This document shows, piece after piece, positions 49,320-62,544 of a stretch of 64,000 bases of DNA. The notes under the pieces are model-generated. The model saw only the letters and a program-made list of their open reading frames with translations, was not told the DNA's origin and made no database searches. Source of the DNA: Phocoena phocoena (taxonomy: Eukaryota > Chordata > Mammalia > Artiodactyla > Phocoenidae); contig NC_089236.1 of the NCBI RefSeq assembly GCF_963924675.1, forward strand, positions 61,093,306 to 61,157,305, written 5' to 3'. The first letter of the stretch is position 1; every line of letters begins with the position of its first letter. A program made the position numbers and the translations under genes.

Positions 49320-52300
49320 GGAAGCTTTAAATGATATATTAAAAAAGATGAACTTAATTGATATTTATAGGACATTCCATCCAAAAACAACAGAATACCC
49401 TTTCTTTTCAAGTGCTCATGGAACATTCTCCAGGATAGATCATCTCTTCGGTCACATATCAAGCCTTGGTAAATTTAAGAAAATTGAAATTGTATCAAGT
49501 ATCTTTTCCGACCACTATGCCATGAGACTAGATATCAATTACAGGAAAAGATCTGTAAAAAATATAAACACATGGAGGCTAAACAATACACTACTTAATA
49601 ACGAAGTGATCACTGAAAAAATCAAAGAGGAAATAAGAAAATATGTAGAAACAAATGACAATGGAGACACAACGACCCAAAACCTATGGGATGCAGCAAA
49701 ATCAGTTCTAAGAGGGAAGTTTATAGCAATACAATCCTACCTTAAGAAACAGGAAACATCTCGAATAAACAACCTAACCTTGCACCTAAAGCAATTAGAG
49801 AAAGAAGAACAAAATAACCCCAAAGTTAGCAGAAGGAAAGAAATCATAAAAATCAGATCAGAAATAAATGAAAAAGAAATGAAGGAAACGATACCAAAGA
49901 TCAGTAAAATTAAAAGCTGGTTCTCTGAGAAGATAAACAAAATAGATAAACCATTAGCCAGACTCATAAAGAAAAAAAGGGAGAAGATTCAAATCAATAG
50001 AATTAGAAATGAAAAAGGAGAAGTAACAACTGACACTGCAGAAATACAAAAGATCATGAGAGATTACTACAAGCAACTCTATGCCAATAAAATGGACAAC
50101 CTGGAAGAAGTGGACATATTCTTAGAAAGGCACAACCTGCCAAGACTGAATAAGGAAGAAATAGAAAATATGAACAGACCAATCACAAGCACTGAAATTG
50201 AAACAGTGATCAAACATCTATCAACAAACAAAAGCCCAGGACCAGATGGCTTCACAGGTAAATTCTATCAAACATTTAGAGAAGATCTAACACCTATCCT
50301 TCTTAAACTCTTCCAAAATATAGCAGAGGGAAGAACACTCCCAAACTCATTCTACAAGGCCACCATCACCCTGATACCTAAACCAGACAAGGATGTTACA
50401 AAGAAAGAAAACTATAGGCCAATATCACTGATGAACATAGATGCAAAAATCCTCAACAAAATACTAGCAAACAGAATCCAACAGCACATTAAAAGGATCA
50501 TACACCATGATCAACTGGGGTTTATTCCAGGAATGCAAGGATTCTTCAATATATGCAATTCAATCAACGTGATACCCCATATTAACAAACTGAAGAAGAA
50601 GAACAATATGATCATCTCAATAGATGCAGAGAAAGCTTTCGACAAAATTCAACACCCGTTTATGATAAAAACCCTGCAGAAAGTAGGCATAGAGGGAACT
50701 TTCCTCAACATAATAAAGGCCATATATGACAAACCCACAGCCAACATCATCCTCAATGGTGAAACACTGAAAGCATTTCCACTAAGATCAGGATCAAGAC
50801 AAGGTTGCCCACTCTCACCACTCTTATTCAACATAGGTTGGAAGTTCTAGGCACAGCAATCAGAGAAGAAAAATAAATAAAAGGAATCCAAATCCAAAAA
50901 GAAGAACTAAAGCTGTCACTGTTTGCAGATGATATGATACTATACATAGAGAATCCTAAAGATACTACCAGAAAACTACTAGATCTAATCAATGAATTTG
51001 GTAAAGTAGCAAGATACAAAATTAATGCACAGAAATCTCTGGCATTTCTATACACTAATGATGAAAAATCTGAAAGTGAAATGAAGGAAACACTCCCATT
51101 TACCATTGCAATAAAAAGAATAAAATATCTAGGAATAAACCTACCTAAGGAGACAAAAGACCGGTATGCAGAAAATCATAAGACACTGATGAAAGAAATT
51201 AAAGATGATACAAATAGATGGAGAGATATAACATGTTCCTGGATTGGAAGAATAAACATTGTGAAAATGACTCTACTACCCAAAGCAATCTATAGATTCA
51301 ATGAAATCCCTATCAAACTACCACTGGCATTTTTCACAGAACTAGAACAAAAAATTTCACAATTTGTATGGAAACACAAAAGACCCCAAATAGCCAAAGC
51401 AATCTTGAGAAAGAAAAATGGAGCTGGAGGAATCAGGCTCCCTGACTTCAGACTATACTACAAAGCTACAGTAATCAAGACAGTATGGTACTGTCACAAA
51501 AACAGAAAGATAGATCAATGGAACAGGATAGAAAGCCCAGAGATAAACCCACGCACATATGGTCACCTTATCTTTGATAAAGGAGCCAAGAATATACAGT
51601 GGAGAAAAGACAGCCTCTTCAATAAGTGGTGCTGGGAAAACTGGACAGTTTACATGTAATACATGTAAATGTATTAAATTAGAACAGTCCCTAACACCAT
51701 ACACAAAAATAAACTCCAAATGGACTAAAGACGTAAATATAAGGCCAAACACTATCAAACTCTTAGAGGAAAACATATGCAGAACACTCTATGACATAAA
51801 TCACAGCAAGATCCTTTTTGACCCACCTCCTACAGAAATGGTAATAAAAACCAAAATAAACAGATGGGACCTAATGAAACTTCAAAGCTTTTGCACAGCA
51901 AAGGAAACCATAAACAACACCAAAAGACAACCCTCAGAATGGGAGAAAATATTTGCAAATGAAGCAACTGACAAAGGATTAATCTCCAAAATTTATAAGC
52001 AGCTCATGCAGCTCAATAACAAAAAAACAAACAACCCAATCCAAAAATGGGCAGAAGACCTAAATAGACATTTCTCCAAAGAAGATATACAGACTGCCAA
52101 CAAACACATGAAAGGATGCTCAACATCACTAATCATTAGAGAAATGCACATCAAAACTACAATGAGATATCGTCTCACACCAGTCAGAATGGCCATCATC
52201 AAAAAATCTAGAAACAATAAATGCTGGAGAGGGTGTGGAGAAAAGGGAACCCTCCTGCACTGTTGGTGGGAATGTAAATTGATACAGCCACTGTGGAGAA

Positions 52301-53040
52301 CAGTATGGAGGCTCCTTAAAAAACTACAAATAGAACTACCATATGACCCAGCAATCCCACTACTGGGCATATACCCTGAGAAAACCATAATTTAAAAAGA
52401 GTCATGTACCAAAATGTTCATTGCAGCTCTATTTACAGTAGCCTGGAGATGGAAACAACCTAAGTGCCCATCATCGGATGAATGGATAAATATTTGGCAC
52501 ATATATACAATGGAATATTACTCAGCCATAAAAAGAAACGAAATTGAGCTATTTGTAATGAGATGGATAGATGTAGAGTCTGTCATACAGAGTGAAGTAA
52601 GTCAGAAAGAGAAAGACAAATACGGTATGCTAACACATATATATGGAATTTAAGAAAAAAAAAGTCATGAAAAACGTAGGGGTAAAACAGGAATAAAGAC
52701 ACAGACCTAGTAGAGAATGAACTTGAGGATATGGGGAGGGGGAAGGGTAAGCTGTGACAAAGCGAGAGAGAGGCATGGACATATATACACTACCAAACGT
52801 AAGGTAGATAACTAGTGGGAAGCAGCCGCATAGCACAGGGAGATCAGCTCTGTGCTTTGTGACCACCTGGAGGGGTGGGATAGGGAGGGTGGGAGGGAGG
52901 GAGACGCAAGAGGGAAGAGATATGGGAACATATGTATATATATAACTGATTCATTTTGTTGTAAAGCAGAAACTAACACACCATTGTAAAGCAATTATAC
53001 TCCAATAAAGGTGTTAAAAAAGAAAAAAAAGCTAAGCTGA

Positions 53041-53426
53041 TAAAAGATGATCAGTACTGCAGAGTTAAAAAGCTGAGGAAAAAATATCTGTAGGTATTCA
53101 TCAGATAAAATGGTGGATATTAGCATAGGTAGGACATTAGTTGCTTTGAAAAAACAGTTTCTTGTCTGTTTTTCTAATTGATAAAGATTATCCTGCATGC
53201 TTACTCAAGTAGAGCAAATTATTAATCATTTCGTTATCAATATTTTTGTAACTTTTGTTAAGTACTTTATGTATACATTTGCATAATGAGTTTTAAAACT
53301 GTCAGAAGAAACATATTTTTATTTTTCTGCTGTTGGTAGACTCAGGAATTGAAATTCAGCCATGGCTCCTCATTTCACCAACAATAAATTTCTGACCAAA
53401 TCTCTCTGCAAGTTTTGTAAGATTAT
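53041..53426. other. Short unique interval between L1-C and SINE 4
   Basis: AT-rich host sequence with no recognised feature. Confidence 0.55.
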
Positions 53427-53442
53427 CTGCACTATTCTTTTT

Positions 53443-53641
53443 TTTTTTGCGATACGTGGGCCTCTCTCACCACTGTGGCCCCTCCGGTTGTGGAGCACAG
53501 GCTCCGGACGCGCAGGCCCAGCAGCCATGGCCCACGGGCCCAGCCGCTCCACGGTATGTGGGATCTTCCCGGACTGGGGTACGATCCCGTGTCCCCTGCA
53601 TCGGCAGGCGGACTCTCAACCACTGCGCCACCAGGGAAGCC
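53443..53641 (-). mobile_element. CHR-type SINE, copy 4
   Basis: Minus-strand reading starts AGGGCTTCCCTGGTGGCGCAGTGG (box-A-like TGGCGCAGTGG) and ends GAGAGAGGCCCACGTATCGC before the A-tail. The target duplication CTGCACTATTCTTTTT is seen at 53427-53442 and 53642-53657. It retains CpGs at several sites (GGACGCGCAGG). A small GA duplication is present in GTGAGAGAGGCCC compared with copy 3. Confidence 0.93.
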
Positions 53642-53657
53642 CTGCACTATTCTTTTT

Positions 53658-56600
53658 AATTACAGCATTCATATGCATTACTCTGTGGCTATTTTACATC
53701 TAATTAGGTTTATTTGAAAAAGTTAGTTACATGCTACTCATTTTCTTTCACTTACTATTTTATCACAGTGGATTCTCAGTGAACCGAGCTACAGATATTG
53801 TTAATATATCATAAAACATAAAGTTTAGACTTTGACAGTATATTTTTCAGTGTGCTGTCAGATTTATGTATTATTTTGTTATTTTTTTAACCCCTGAGGA
53901 TAATTTATATTTTTGCTCATATTCTACAAAATATAATGAATATTCATGTTGAGTAAGCATGTATATTCCATATAGTTTCCTATTACAGTCATTTTGTTTC
54001 ATTGAGGGATTAAAGAAGAGATGATTATTGCTGTACAGATAATAAAAAAGACAACAGCCGTCACCATAATATCCATCAACACGATAACACATCGAGCGTC
54101 CATAAATATGTGGTGCCCTGCTGGCATTCCATAAACCAAATTATATAGCCTAGTTCCGAGAACTCTATAAACTCATGATCACTGACAAAAACATGCCCTT
54201 ATAATCCAGCCATAAAACATGAAAAGAATAAACTTTTAGACATACATAAATACCAATAATGATCACCACTAAAATAAATAGTGTTTTATATGGTAAAACT
54301 ACTTATTATACCCGAATTTAAAAGAAATAAAATTAAAAACTAATACCATCCTGTCTTTATGAAATCTTTAATTAACCTGACTGGCCATTTCAGGATAAGG
54401 AAGACAAAAAATATTCTCATCGCATAAAGGATATAAGGTGCTGTACATTTTCTTTCTATTCAGCTAAGATGCTGTCTGATTATCAAGTAAAACCTGCACC
54501 TCAACAAATCTTTCAAGAATCCTTTTTTTAATTTATCTCTTGCAATTGAAAGAACAAAAGCCATGCTTGCACACTCTCCTGCATGAGGAATAGCCTCCTT
54601 ATTTGGCTTGTCAGGCACTTTCAGAGAGGCTGAGCACTTAGGAATGTAAATAATGAACACCTCTTGCAAATCTAAGGCATCTTGGTAAGTGGATGCTTTT
54701 GTTGACTAATGAAGTTCCAGATGTGAAGATGAGTGTTCACAACTCATGAAATAGTCCAGTATTGTTGATTTAAGAAGATGGGCTGTACATTCTATAAATT
54801 AATCAGTAGGCTTCATTTATTAAGATTTATGAGCTACATCAAAGCATTCATGTTTTATAATTATATCAAACTCTCTCAAATCAAAGAAACTAGGTAATGT
54901 GTATATAGGAATATATTTTTGGCTGACTCCCTCATGGGATAGCAGAGAACTAAGTGGGTTTACTCCCTTCCCGCTACTCTAAACCTACCTGATCTTTGAC
55001 ATAAGCCTATGTTTAGAGAATTAAGTCCTGTATCAGGATATTGTTTACAAAATATGATATTTTATAAAAGGTAGATAAAAATTCCTCCCCTGAGAGATTT
55101 GGGGGGAAATTAATTGAGTAAATAGATATGCCTGTACATCACAGATCTAGCCCATACCTTGTACATCATAAATCCTCAGAAAATATTAATCTTCTTGCTT
55201 TCTCATATTCTTTTCTCAAACCAATTAGTTCAATCAAGTAATAATAAAGTTCCTTAGAAGTCAGAAAAAAGCAGAATAATGTTAGAAATCATTTATAAAT
55301 TACATGATTGCACAAAAGTTAATTTTATTTAAAAACATAATTCCTCCTAGATATTTTTGAGGTTTTATTATCTTCTAGAACAGAAACACTGTCACTCATA
55401 TTATTCAAATAAAATTCAGATACATTAAAATAGAATTTTCCCGAGGAAATTAAATGGTATATAGTTTTATGTATCTAAAGAAATATGTTCCCAACTGATA
55501 CCCAGATCAAAAAAGTCTCTGTCCAACAAAAATAATAATGTTCCCTGCATAATCCCATTCGAATTGCAAAATAAGTAAAAAGAGCAAAATATGGAGATAG
55601 TAGGCAACAAACCAAAATTCAGCAGTGCTGAATCCAGAAGAAAATAGAGGGAAATGATGGTCACAGGTTGTAAAGAAGTAGAATACTGCGTTAGAGGAAA
55701 ACAAACTCTCTGAGGGACAGGTTCAACAAAGACTCTGTAGAGAAAGTGAACTTTGACTTGATCTTATGCATAGATTAAGAATTTTTCTCCAGTTTCTAGC
55801 AAGCATTTAAGCCTAAGGAACTGACACAAATGAGAATGGTTTGGGATAAAGGCAGCACAAGTTTTATTGAAGAATATCCTTAGAATAAGAATCAGCAAAA
55901 TGATGCCAGACCAGAATACCAAAAGACACCGCTGGTTAAGTGTTCTTAAATATCAAAAATAAGAAGTTTGAGAATTTATATAATAATTTTATTCAGTTGC
56001 TCTCTGCTTTTTATGTATTATTATCCAGAAAAGGTTCATGCTTAACACTGTATATATGATTTGTCATTTTCATTTATTTGTATATGTCTTTAGAAATATT
56101 TATGTTAGTCATTCTAAGCATTATTAAATAAGGATTAAGAATTTTATTAGAGCCCAGATTTATGATAGTGTAAGAAAAAGTTTACAATATTGTGTTTGTA
56201 GGAAACTTGAAGGAAGGGTTTAGACAAGTTTTTAAAAGGGCATTTCAATAGTTCCAGTGAAATCAGGAAAATAAAAGGCACAGAGAGAGAAAGCACAGTG
56301 CATACATGTTGAAAAGCAAGGAATTGAGCTGGTTTGGACTAACTGTTATGTCAATTAAAAAGGCTGAAAGGACTTATCCTTAGCAAAAGTATCTCCAGAC
56401 AACGATATATGGTATCTTAATTACCACATTAAAATGCATTTATTTTCTTAAAACGTGTAAGTAAGCAAGGAAGATGAAAGCATTTTCTTTAGTTGTCATA
56501 GTGATTTAACAGACCAACCTAAGGATTATTTCATTTTCTAGGATGTCATCATTACGAAGTTTAATGTTAGCTTGTGGAATATTGTTACAGAATCAAATAT

Positions 56601-59600
56601 ATGGTAGGATAATCTATGATTTTATTGTCCTGAAGGACATTACTAGTCTGGGTTCTAATGTAGTGAGCAATCTTAATTTAACAATTTTTTTCCTATCTAT
56701 AAAAACCCAGTTACAGAAATGCTGTTGGAATCAGTTTTCCCCCAATTATTAATGGGTTGAATAAAATATTTGGTATATTTTAACTTATATTTTATTATTT
56801 GTGTGAGTCATGTCTTTAACTTTTTGAATATTGTAATTTTATGAGCATTCATATTTTCCTCTAGAGAGGAAGTACAATACGGAAGCTTATCTGTCCTGGG
56901 TTTAAGGCAGAAGAAGGATATTTGTCAGAAGAGATCTCATTTCTCTTATGGTGTACTATCCTTTACGTCCCAATGTTGTACCAATTGGGTGCCAGAAAAG
57001 TTCTAGGCAAGAGACTTAACTGATTAAACCATGGACCTTCTGGACAATAGACTGAATACAGAAAGCCAGGAAGAGCTCACATTGATGCTAGTTTGACATT
57101 TCACACGGGAAATGTGATTTGCTTCTAATTTGGGAGAATATGGCTTGGTTGTACCTTAAGTGGACTTAGGTGGTCTTCTTTAACTTAGAGAATGTGCCAC
57201 ATGGCAGGGTCTATCTCTCAACCATGTAGTTTCAGAACACGGTTTGATTGCCTATAAAGAAGAAGTTCCTCAGGGCCAGAGGCACCAAAGTCAAAAAACA
57301 GATATCTAAAACATGCATGCCAATATTAACTTATATTACAACCCATCCATATTGAATTGTGTAACCGTTACAATTACCTGACTACTTTTGCTGGCATTAT
57401 CTAGCACATTCTCAATCTGTAGTCTGTTTTACTTGGGAATAGGATTCTTCTTAGGTTGTTTGGCATGGAGTTAGTACGAAGAAACTTTTCTTTTAGATAC
57501 GGAAAGCCTTTCATTCCCAAATCTGCCATAGCCCCTTTATCTCTGCAGTTTTCTGTTACTGTCCAGGCTCTCTTAAACAGTAACAGCAGTATTTGCCACG
57601 TCTCAATCAAGTCTGACAGATGCAGGAGCTCTTTTTGGTTAGTTTACATGGTTTTAGTTAATGATATTTCCTTGAAGATTAGCTATAATTTGCTCATTCT
57701 GTTTCTATCTTTATTCCTTGGAAGAAGACTCACTTCAAATACCAAGAACAGAATGCCAAAACAGCTTGAACTGGGAATCAGTATGAGTTCATACCACAAA
57801 CAACCTGAGGTCTTAAGAAAAGCAATAAATTTAATTATTATGAATTATTTTAACAAACACCAACTGAATACCTGTAATATGATGGGAAATGTGATAGGAA
57901 CTATACTTTTAACACTGACCATACCACACTCTCTTTTCTTAAGAACAGTATCTGTAAAAGGATGGGGCTGAATTCTTTGTTTGCCTGATTCTCAATTGGC
58001 ACATTTACACAAGCTCACTCATATGATTGACACTTTGCCTTTCTGACCACTTACTGCTAAGTTTAATAATGATAATAAATTCTAGTTTAATTTTTTGGCA
58101 AATTATAGCCCTAGGAACATAGATTATGCAACGGGACTATTTTAATTGTTGCAATTTTAGAAATAATAGATTCATAAGAATATGAATTAATATATAAAAT
58201 GTGCTTAGAGGAATCGATACTAAATCAGGGGTGTGATTTAATTATAATTACATAAAAATAAATGTTCATATATTTCTATTATTTAGGAGGATGTATGAGG
58301 GAATACTTATGATTTGCATTCTTAAATAAATTTTTATTAAGAAAAAATCATTTTAAACATATCAGTGTTCCATTATATTTTAAAAACAAAGAAACAGCTC
58401 ATTTTTCTTAGACCGTCCCATTTTACATCAGCGTTTTGTATGCTGTAAAGTACAATGGAATATGTTGCATTACTAATGACATTTTATAATGTCAAATCTA
58501 TAAAAGGATTTTATAACTATTTCTATCACTTTAAAACATCTGTCTAGATAATATTTTTTAATTTATGCTATTTGATTAGAATATTTTTTAAAACTACTAT
58601 ATATTAATGATTCTTTGTTTTTTTTTTTTACTTTGGGACTATCTTGGTGAACATGAAACCAGTTTCAAGAATCTAGTGGTTGAGTCAGAAAAATGGATCA
58701 TTTTCAATCAGGTGACTGCTCTGACAGGTTCTATAGCACACAGATTCCTAAATGACAACGAACCCAATCCTAGGACAATCTTTTAAAATGTCACAGAAAA
58801 ATAATTTCTAAGCTATGACTTAAGAAAGTCAGACAAGGAAAAAGAAAAACTCCCAGGTAGATTAAAGCACAAGAATCCAGAGGTAAGATATAATTGCATG
58901 TTCTAAGGAATTATGAAAAGCTTATTTTATTTATTATTTAACCTTTTTTTTTCTAAATTTCTATCAATAAAGAAAATGTCTAAATTGCCTTATTAAACCA
59001 AATCAAACTAGTGTCAATGTTATTTCCTCAACATCTGATTTTTTTAATGGTGCAGAATGACTTGTGAGAGACTGCATGGTCAGGAGGACAGTTTTGTCAG
59101 TTTCATAAGTTAATCTCTGATGTATAAATAATCTACTTTAAAAAATATTTTTACCCAAGCACCCAAAATTTGTTAGTTATTTCCTATAGGCAACCCTAGA
59201 GAAGAGTCCCTAGTTATTTTGTTTAAATAAGTAGAAAATTAAAATTATTGATTCTGTTGAAGAGCAATATAATAAGTATTACAAATCTAATTCAGTTGAA
59301 ACAAATTTGTAAATAATTAAATGTGAAAAAAGCTGTTAAATTTTATCTGCAGATTAAGTGTGCATGGGATTCAGCTCATCTGCTATGTATTCAAGTAATA
59401 AGAAGACAAAAATTAAAGACAATTCCTAAACTATAAATTCTCCTGATTAATTTTGTAATTGTGACTCACTGTGAGAAAGAACATCTACAACTTGACAAGC
59501 ATTCATTCCATTTTTTAAAATGTATTTTTAGGAACATACTGTGTACACTAGTAAAAATTTGACTCAGGTTCACTGACATACATATCAAGCAGAACATTGG

Positions 59601-59770
59601 CATGGATGAACAAAGCCACAAATAAGACACCCAGCTTGATTTAAGCTGCTGGAATAGTGATTTTACTGGCAAGGCATGGTCTGCATGCTGTTTTGAGTCA
59701 GGTGCCAAAGATATTCTGTGGCAGGCAGTTTCTATTTTAAACATCAGCTATTTCTTTAATTATAAAATGT
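53658..59770. other. AT-rich non-coding interval, about 6 kb
   Basis: No gene, RNA or clearly named repeat. The longest open frame is 171 codons (57456-57971, plus). It starts in a mildly GC-richer stretch and ends in AT-rich DNA, and its product has no motif I recognise. At about 57845-57890 the text CAAACACCAACTGAATACCTG resembles a scrap of a common old repeat. The region is mostly unique by eye. Confidence 0.45.
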
Positions 59771-60715
59771 CATCACAAAAATAAACTCAAAATGGATTAA
59801 AGACCTAAATTTAAGGCCAGACACTATAAAACTCTTAGTGGAAAACATAGGCAGAACACTATGACATAAATCACAGCAAGATCCTTTTTGACACACCTCC
59901 TAAAGAAATGGAAATAAAAGCAAAAATAAACAAATGGGACCTAATGAAACTTCAAAGCTTTTGCACAGCAAAGGAAACCATAAACAACACCAAAAGACAA
60001 CCCTCAGAATGGGAGAAAATATTTGCAAATGACGCAACTGACAAAGGATTAATCTCCAAAATTTACAAGCAGCTCATGCAGCTCAATATCAAAAAAAAAC
60101 AAACAACCCAATCCAAAAACGGGCAGAAGACATAAACAGACATTTCTCCAAAGAAGATATACAGACTGCCAACAAACACAAGAAAGGATGCTCAACACTA
60201 CTAATCACTAGAGAATTGCGAATCAAAACTACTATGAGGTATCACCTTACACCAGTCAGAATGGCCATCATCAAAAAATCTACAAACAATAAATGATGGA
60301 GAGGGTGTGGTGAAAAGGGAACCCTCTTGCACTGTTGGTAGGAATGTAAATTGATACAGCCACTGTGGGGAACAGTATGGAGGTTCCTTAAAAAACTACA
60401 AATAGAACTACCATACAACCCAGCAATCCCACTACTGGGCAAATACCCTGAGAAAACCATAATTCAAAAAGAGTCACGTACCACAATGTTCATTGCAGCA
60501 CTATTTACAATAGCCAGAAAAGCATGGAAGCAACCTAAGTGACCACTGACAGATGAATGGATAAAGAAGATGTGGCACATATATACAATGGAATATTACT
60601 CAGCCATAAAAAGAAACAAAATTTAGTTATTTGTAGTGAGGTGGATGGACCTAAAGACTGTCATTCAGAGTGAAGTCATAAAGAGAAAAACAAATACCGT
60701 ATGCTAACACATATA
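59771..60715 (+). pseudogene. L1-D ORF2 C-terminal remnant
   Basis: Open pieces (59908-60135 and 60351-60542) match the last quarter of ORF2p, for example [18 protein letters not shown]. In the zinc-knuckle-like cysteine region the first cysteine codon TGC is TGA (near 60295-60298), destroying the motif. It is truncated at the 5' end by the insertion mechanism and could never encode a functional protein. Confidence 0.85.
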
Positions 60716-61110
60716 TATGGAATCTAAAACAAAAAAAAAAAGGTTCTGAAGAACCTAGGAGCAGGACAGGAATAAAGATGCAGACATAGAGAATGGACTT
60801 GAGGACACGGGGAGGGGGAAGGGTAAGTTGGGACAAAGTGAGAGAGTGGCATGGACATATACACACTACCAAATGTAAAACAGATAGCTAGTGGGAAGCA
60901 GCCACATAGCACAGCTCGGTGCTTTGTGACCACCTAGAGGGGTGGGATAGGGAGGATGGGAGGGAGGGAGACGCAAGAGGGAGGAGATATAGGGATATAT
61001 GTATATGTGTAGCTGATTCACTTTGTTATAAAGCAGAAAGTAACAGACCATTGTAAAGTAATTATACTCCAATAAAGATGTCAAAAATAAAAGAATGCAA
61101 TAGAAAACAA
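59771..61110 (+). mobile_element. 5'-truncated LINE-1 (L1-D)
   Basis: It starts inside the C-terminal part of ORF2 (AAAAATAAACTCAAAATGGATT, equal to L1-C about 51708). It then runs through the cysteine-motif region and the 3' UTR to TCCAATAAAGATG and an A-rich tail of AAAC units ending near 61130. It is very close in sequence to L1-C over the shared 1.3 kb (for example GGGACCTAATGAAACTTCAAAGC). A possible diverged target duplication is AATTATAAAATGTCATC before it and AAATTAAATGGCATC after it. L1-C and L1-D appear to be of one young subfamily. Confidence 0.92.
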
Positions 61111-61184
61111 AACAAACAAACAATAAACAACAAAATTAAATGGCATCTGTGCTGTAACAGAGTTTGTGATAAATTTGTATTTCA

Positions 61185-61335
61185 AAGACCTGGATCTCAG
61201 AGGGAATGGTGTGATTTACTAATTATTAGACATTAGATAAATCATATAAATTTTGATTCTGTCTTCACCTGTATAAAATGGTGTATTAATACCTGTTGTG
61301 CTAAAAGGCTGCTGAAATATTTCAATGCAGGAAAT
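61185..61335 (+). repeat. MIR-like SINE
   Basis: ACCTGGATCTCAGAGG, TGATTTACTAATTATTAGACATTAGATAAATCATATAAATTTTG, TCTTCACCTGTATAAAATGG and TTAATACCTGTTGTGC follow the order of MIR (ACCTGGGTTC, TTACTAGCTG, CTCATCTGTAAAATGG, TAATACCTACC). It is one of the clearer MIR copies here. Confidence 0.65.
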
Positions 61336-62544
61336 GCGAAGTGTTATATCCTATTATCTCACACTGTTTTCTTGCTAACTCTTCTGCAATCACACAGGCC
61401 TCCTTACTGTTCCTTGAATATCCCAGGTAATAGACAGCAGGGCTTTAGTACTAGATACTCCTTCAGCCTCAAACAAATGTTCATTCTTCAAGTCTTACTC
61501 CAAAGTCATTTACACAGTATCGCCTTTTTTGGTCACTTTATCTAAGATTTCACCTCCCCCACCCCATATTTGCTATTTTCCTTTCATGCTTTCTTTTTAT
61601 TTTAGAATTTACTTCTCTTTAATATATTAATATTTTATTTATTTATCTAGTTCACTGTCGCCCCAGTTTGAATGTAAACTCCATGAAAGTAGTAGATTTT
61701 GTGTATCTGTTATCTGTCAGAACCCAGTTCTCAGAGGAGTCCCTATGACATTGTAAAGGCTCAGTATTTTAACCATAAATGAATTAATACTCTAAGGGTG
61801 CTAAATTTTCTGATAATTAAAATGAAAAAATTAATTTTTAAGCAAATAACTGCTCCTTTTTATTTTTATATGCTTATAAGGTGAAAGTGAAGGGTATTAA
61901 TTCAAGAAAACATTGAGAATTTTAGTGACCCAGCAATAATGACAAATGCTATTTTTGTCATGCTGTTCTTACTCTCCGTAGCACCTGGAGCGCTACACAG
62001 AAGAAACTTGTCATCCTGGCTAAGATGAAAAGACTTTAATTAATTAAAATACCTGCCTTTGGGTCTGGGGTGGGGGCTATCAGATGAGCAACAGCCTTTA
62101 TGCCACATATTTGGCATGCTCATAGTTAGTATTTCAGGAAATTTTATCAGTTGATATTAGAAATATAATGCAACAGATTACTTAGTTTAACATAATCCAT
62201 TCAAGTCATTCAAGAGCTGGCCACTTAGGTTCTTTAACCTACTGATAATTTCAGTCCCCCTCTAGAGAAAGATCTCCACTTACTTCATGCTCACATTAGA
62301 GACTCCTAGAGCTTCTAAAATTCCTCAGACAATTGTATAAAGGAAATTTAACAACAGAAATTGTAAAGCATAAAGTAATTGACAGAATAAAGGTTGTGGG
62401 TTCTCAGAATGTACACAGATTTTTGGAACAGTTTAAGGAGTCCAGTGCTGTGAAATGAAACATACACAATACCCAGAGCTAGAATGAGTTCTCTTCAGAG
62501 CTAGAACATCATGGAGTTTGCAGACGAGTTTTGTTCCCGTTAAA
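61336..62544. other. Non-coding interval
   Basis: No gene is recognised. It contains T-rich and pyrimidine-rich patches (CACCTCCCCCACCCC near 61551-61565) and ends at an old L1. Confidence 0.5.

Larger units (their letters stand above)
48803..52653 (+). pseudogene. L1-C ORF2 remnant (endonuclease / reverse transcriptase), best preserved
   Basis: The ATG at 48803 starts an AP-type endonuclease with intact key motifs: LNVNGLN, LQETHF (catalytic Glu), GDINT and SDHYAM (catalytic His). A 26-bp A-rich insertion at 49178-49203 shifts the frame. A TAAA microsatellite at 49300-49319 adds a stop. From 49318 to 50850 there are 510 codons open, covering the linker and the RT fingers/palm ([58 protein letters not shown]). 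A small deletion near 50835 shifts the frame again. The active-site LFADDMILY lies at 50918-50944. Further breaks are at 51659 and 52395. The cysteine motif [19 protein letters not shown] is near 52221-52277. Confidence 0.92.
46760..53025 (+). mobile_element. Full-length LINE-1 with target-site duplication (L1-C)
   Basis: The 15-bp duplication AAAAAGCTAAGCTGA lies at 46745-46759 and 53026-53040, giving exact insertion ends. The nick context TC/AAAA on the plus strand is close to the L1 endonuclease preference TT/AAAA. The order is 5' UTR (46760-47854), ORF1 (47855-48744), a 58-bp spacer, ORF2 (48803-52653), a 3' UTR with a G-rich tract (52729-52745 and 52872-52902), TCCAATAAAG and a short A-tail. 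It is about 6.27 kb, the length of a complete L1. Each ORF is broken by a few lesions, so it is inactive. It is nevertheless the best-preserved L1 here, with a 510-codon uninterrupted stretch of ORF2. Confidence 0.96.
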
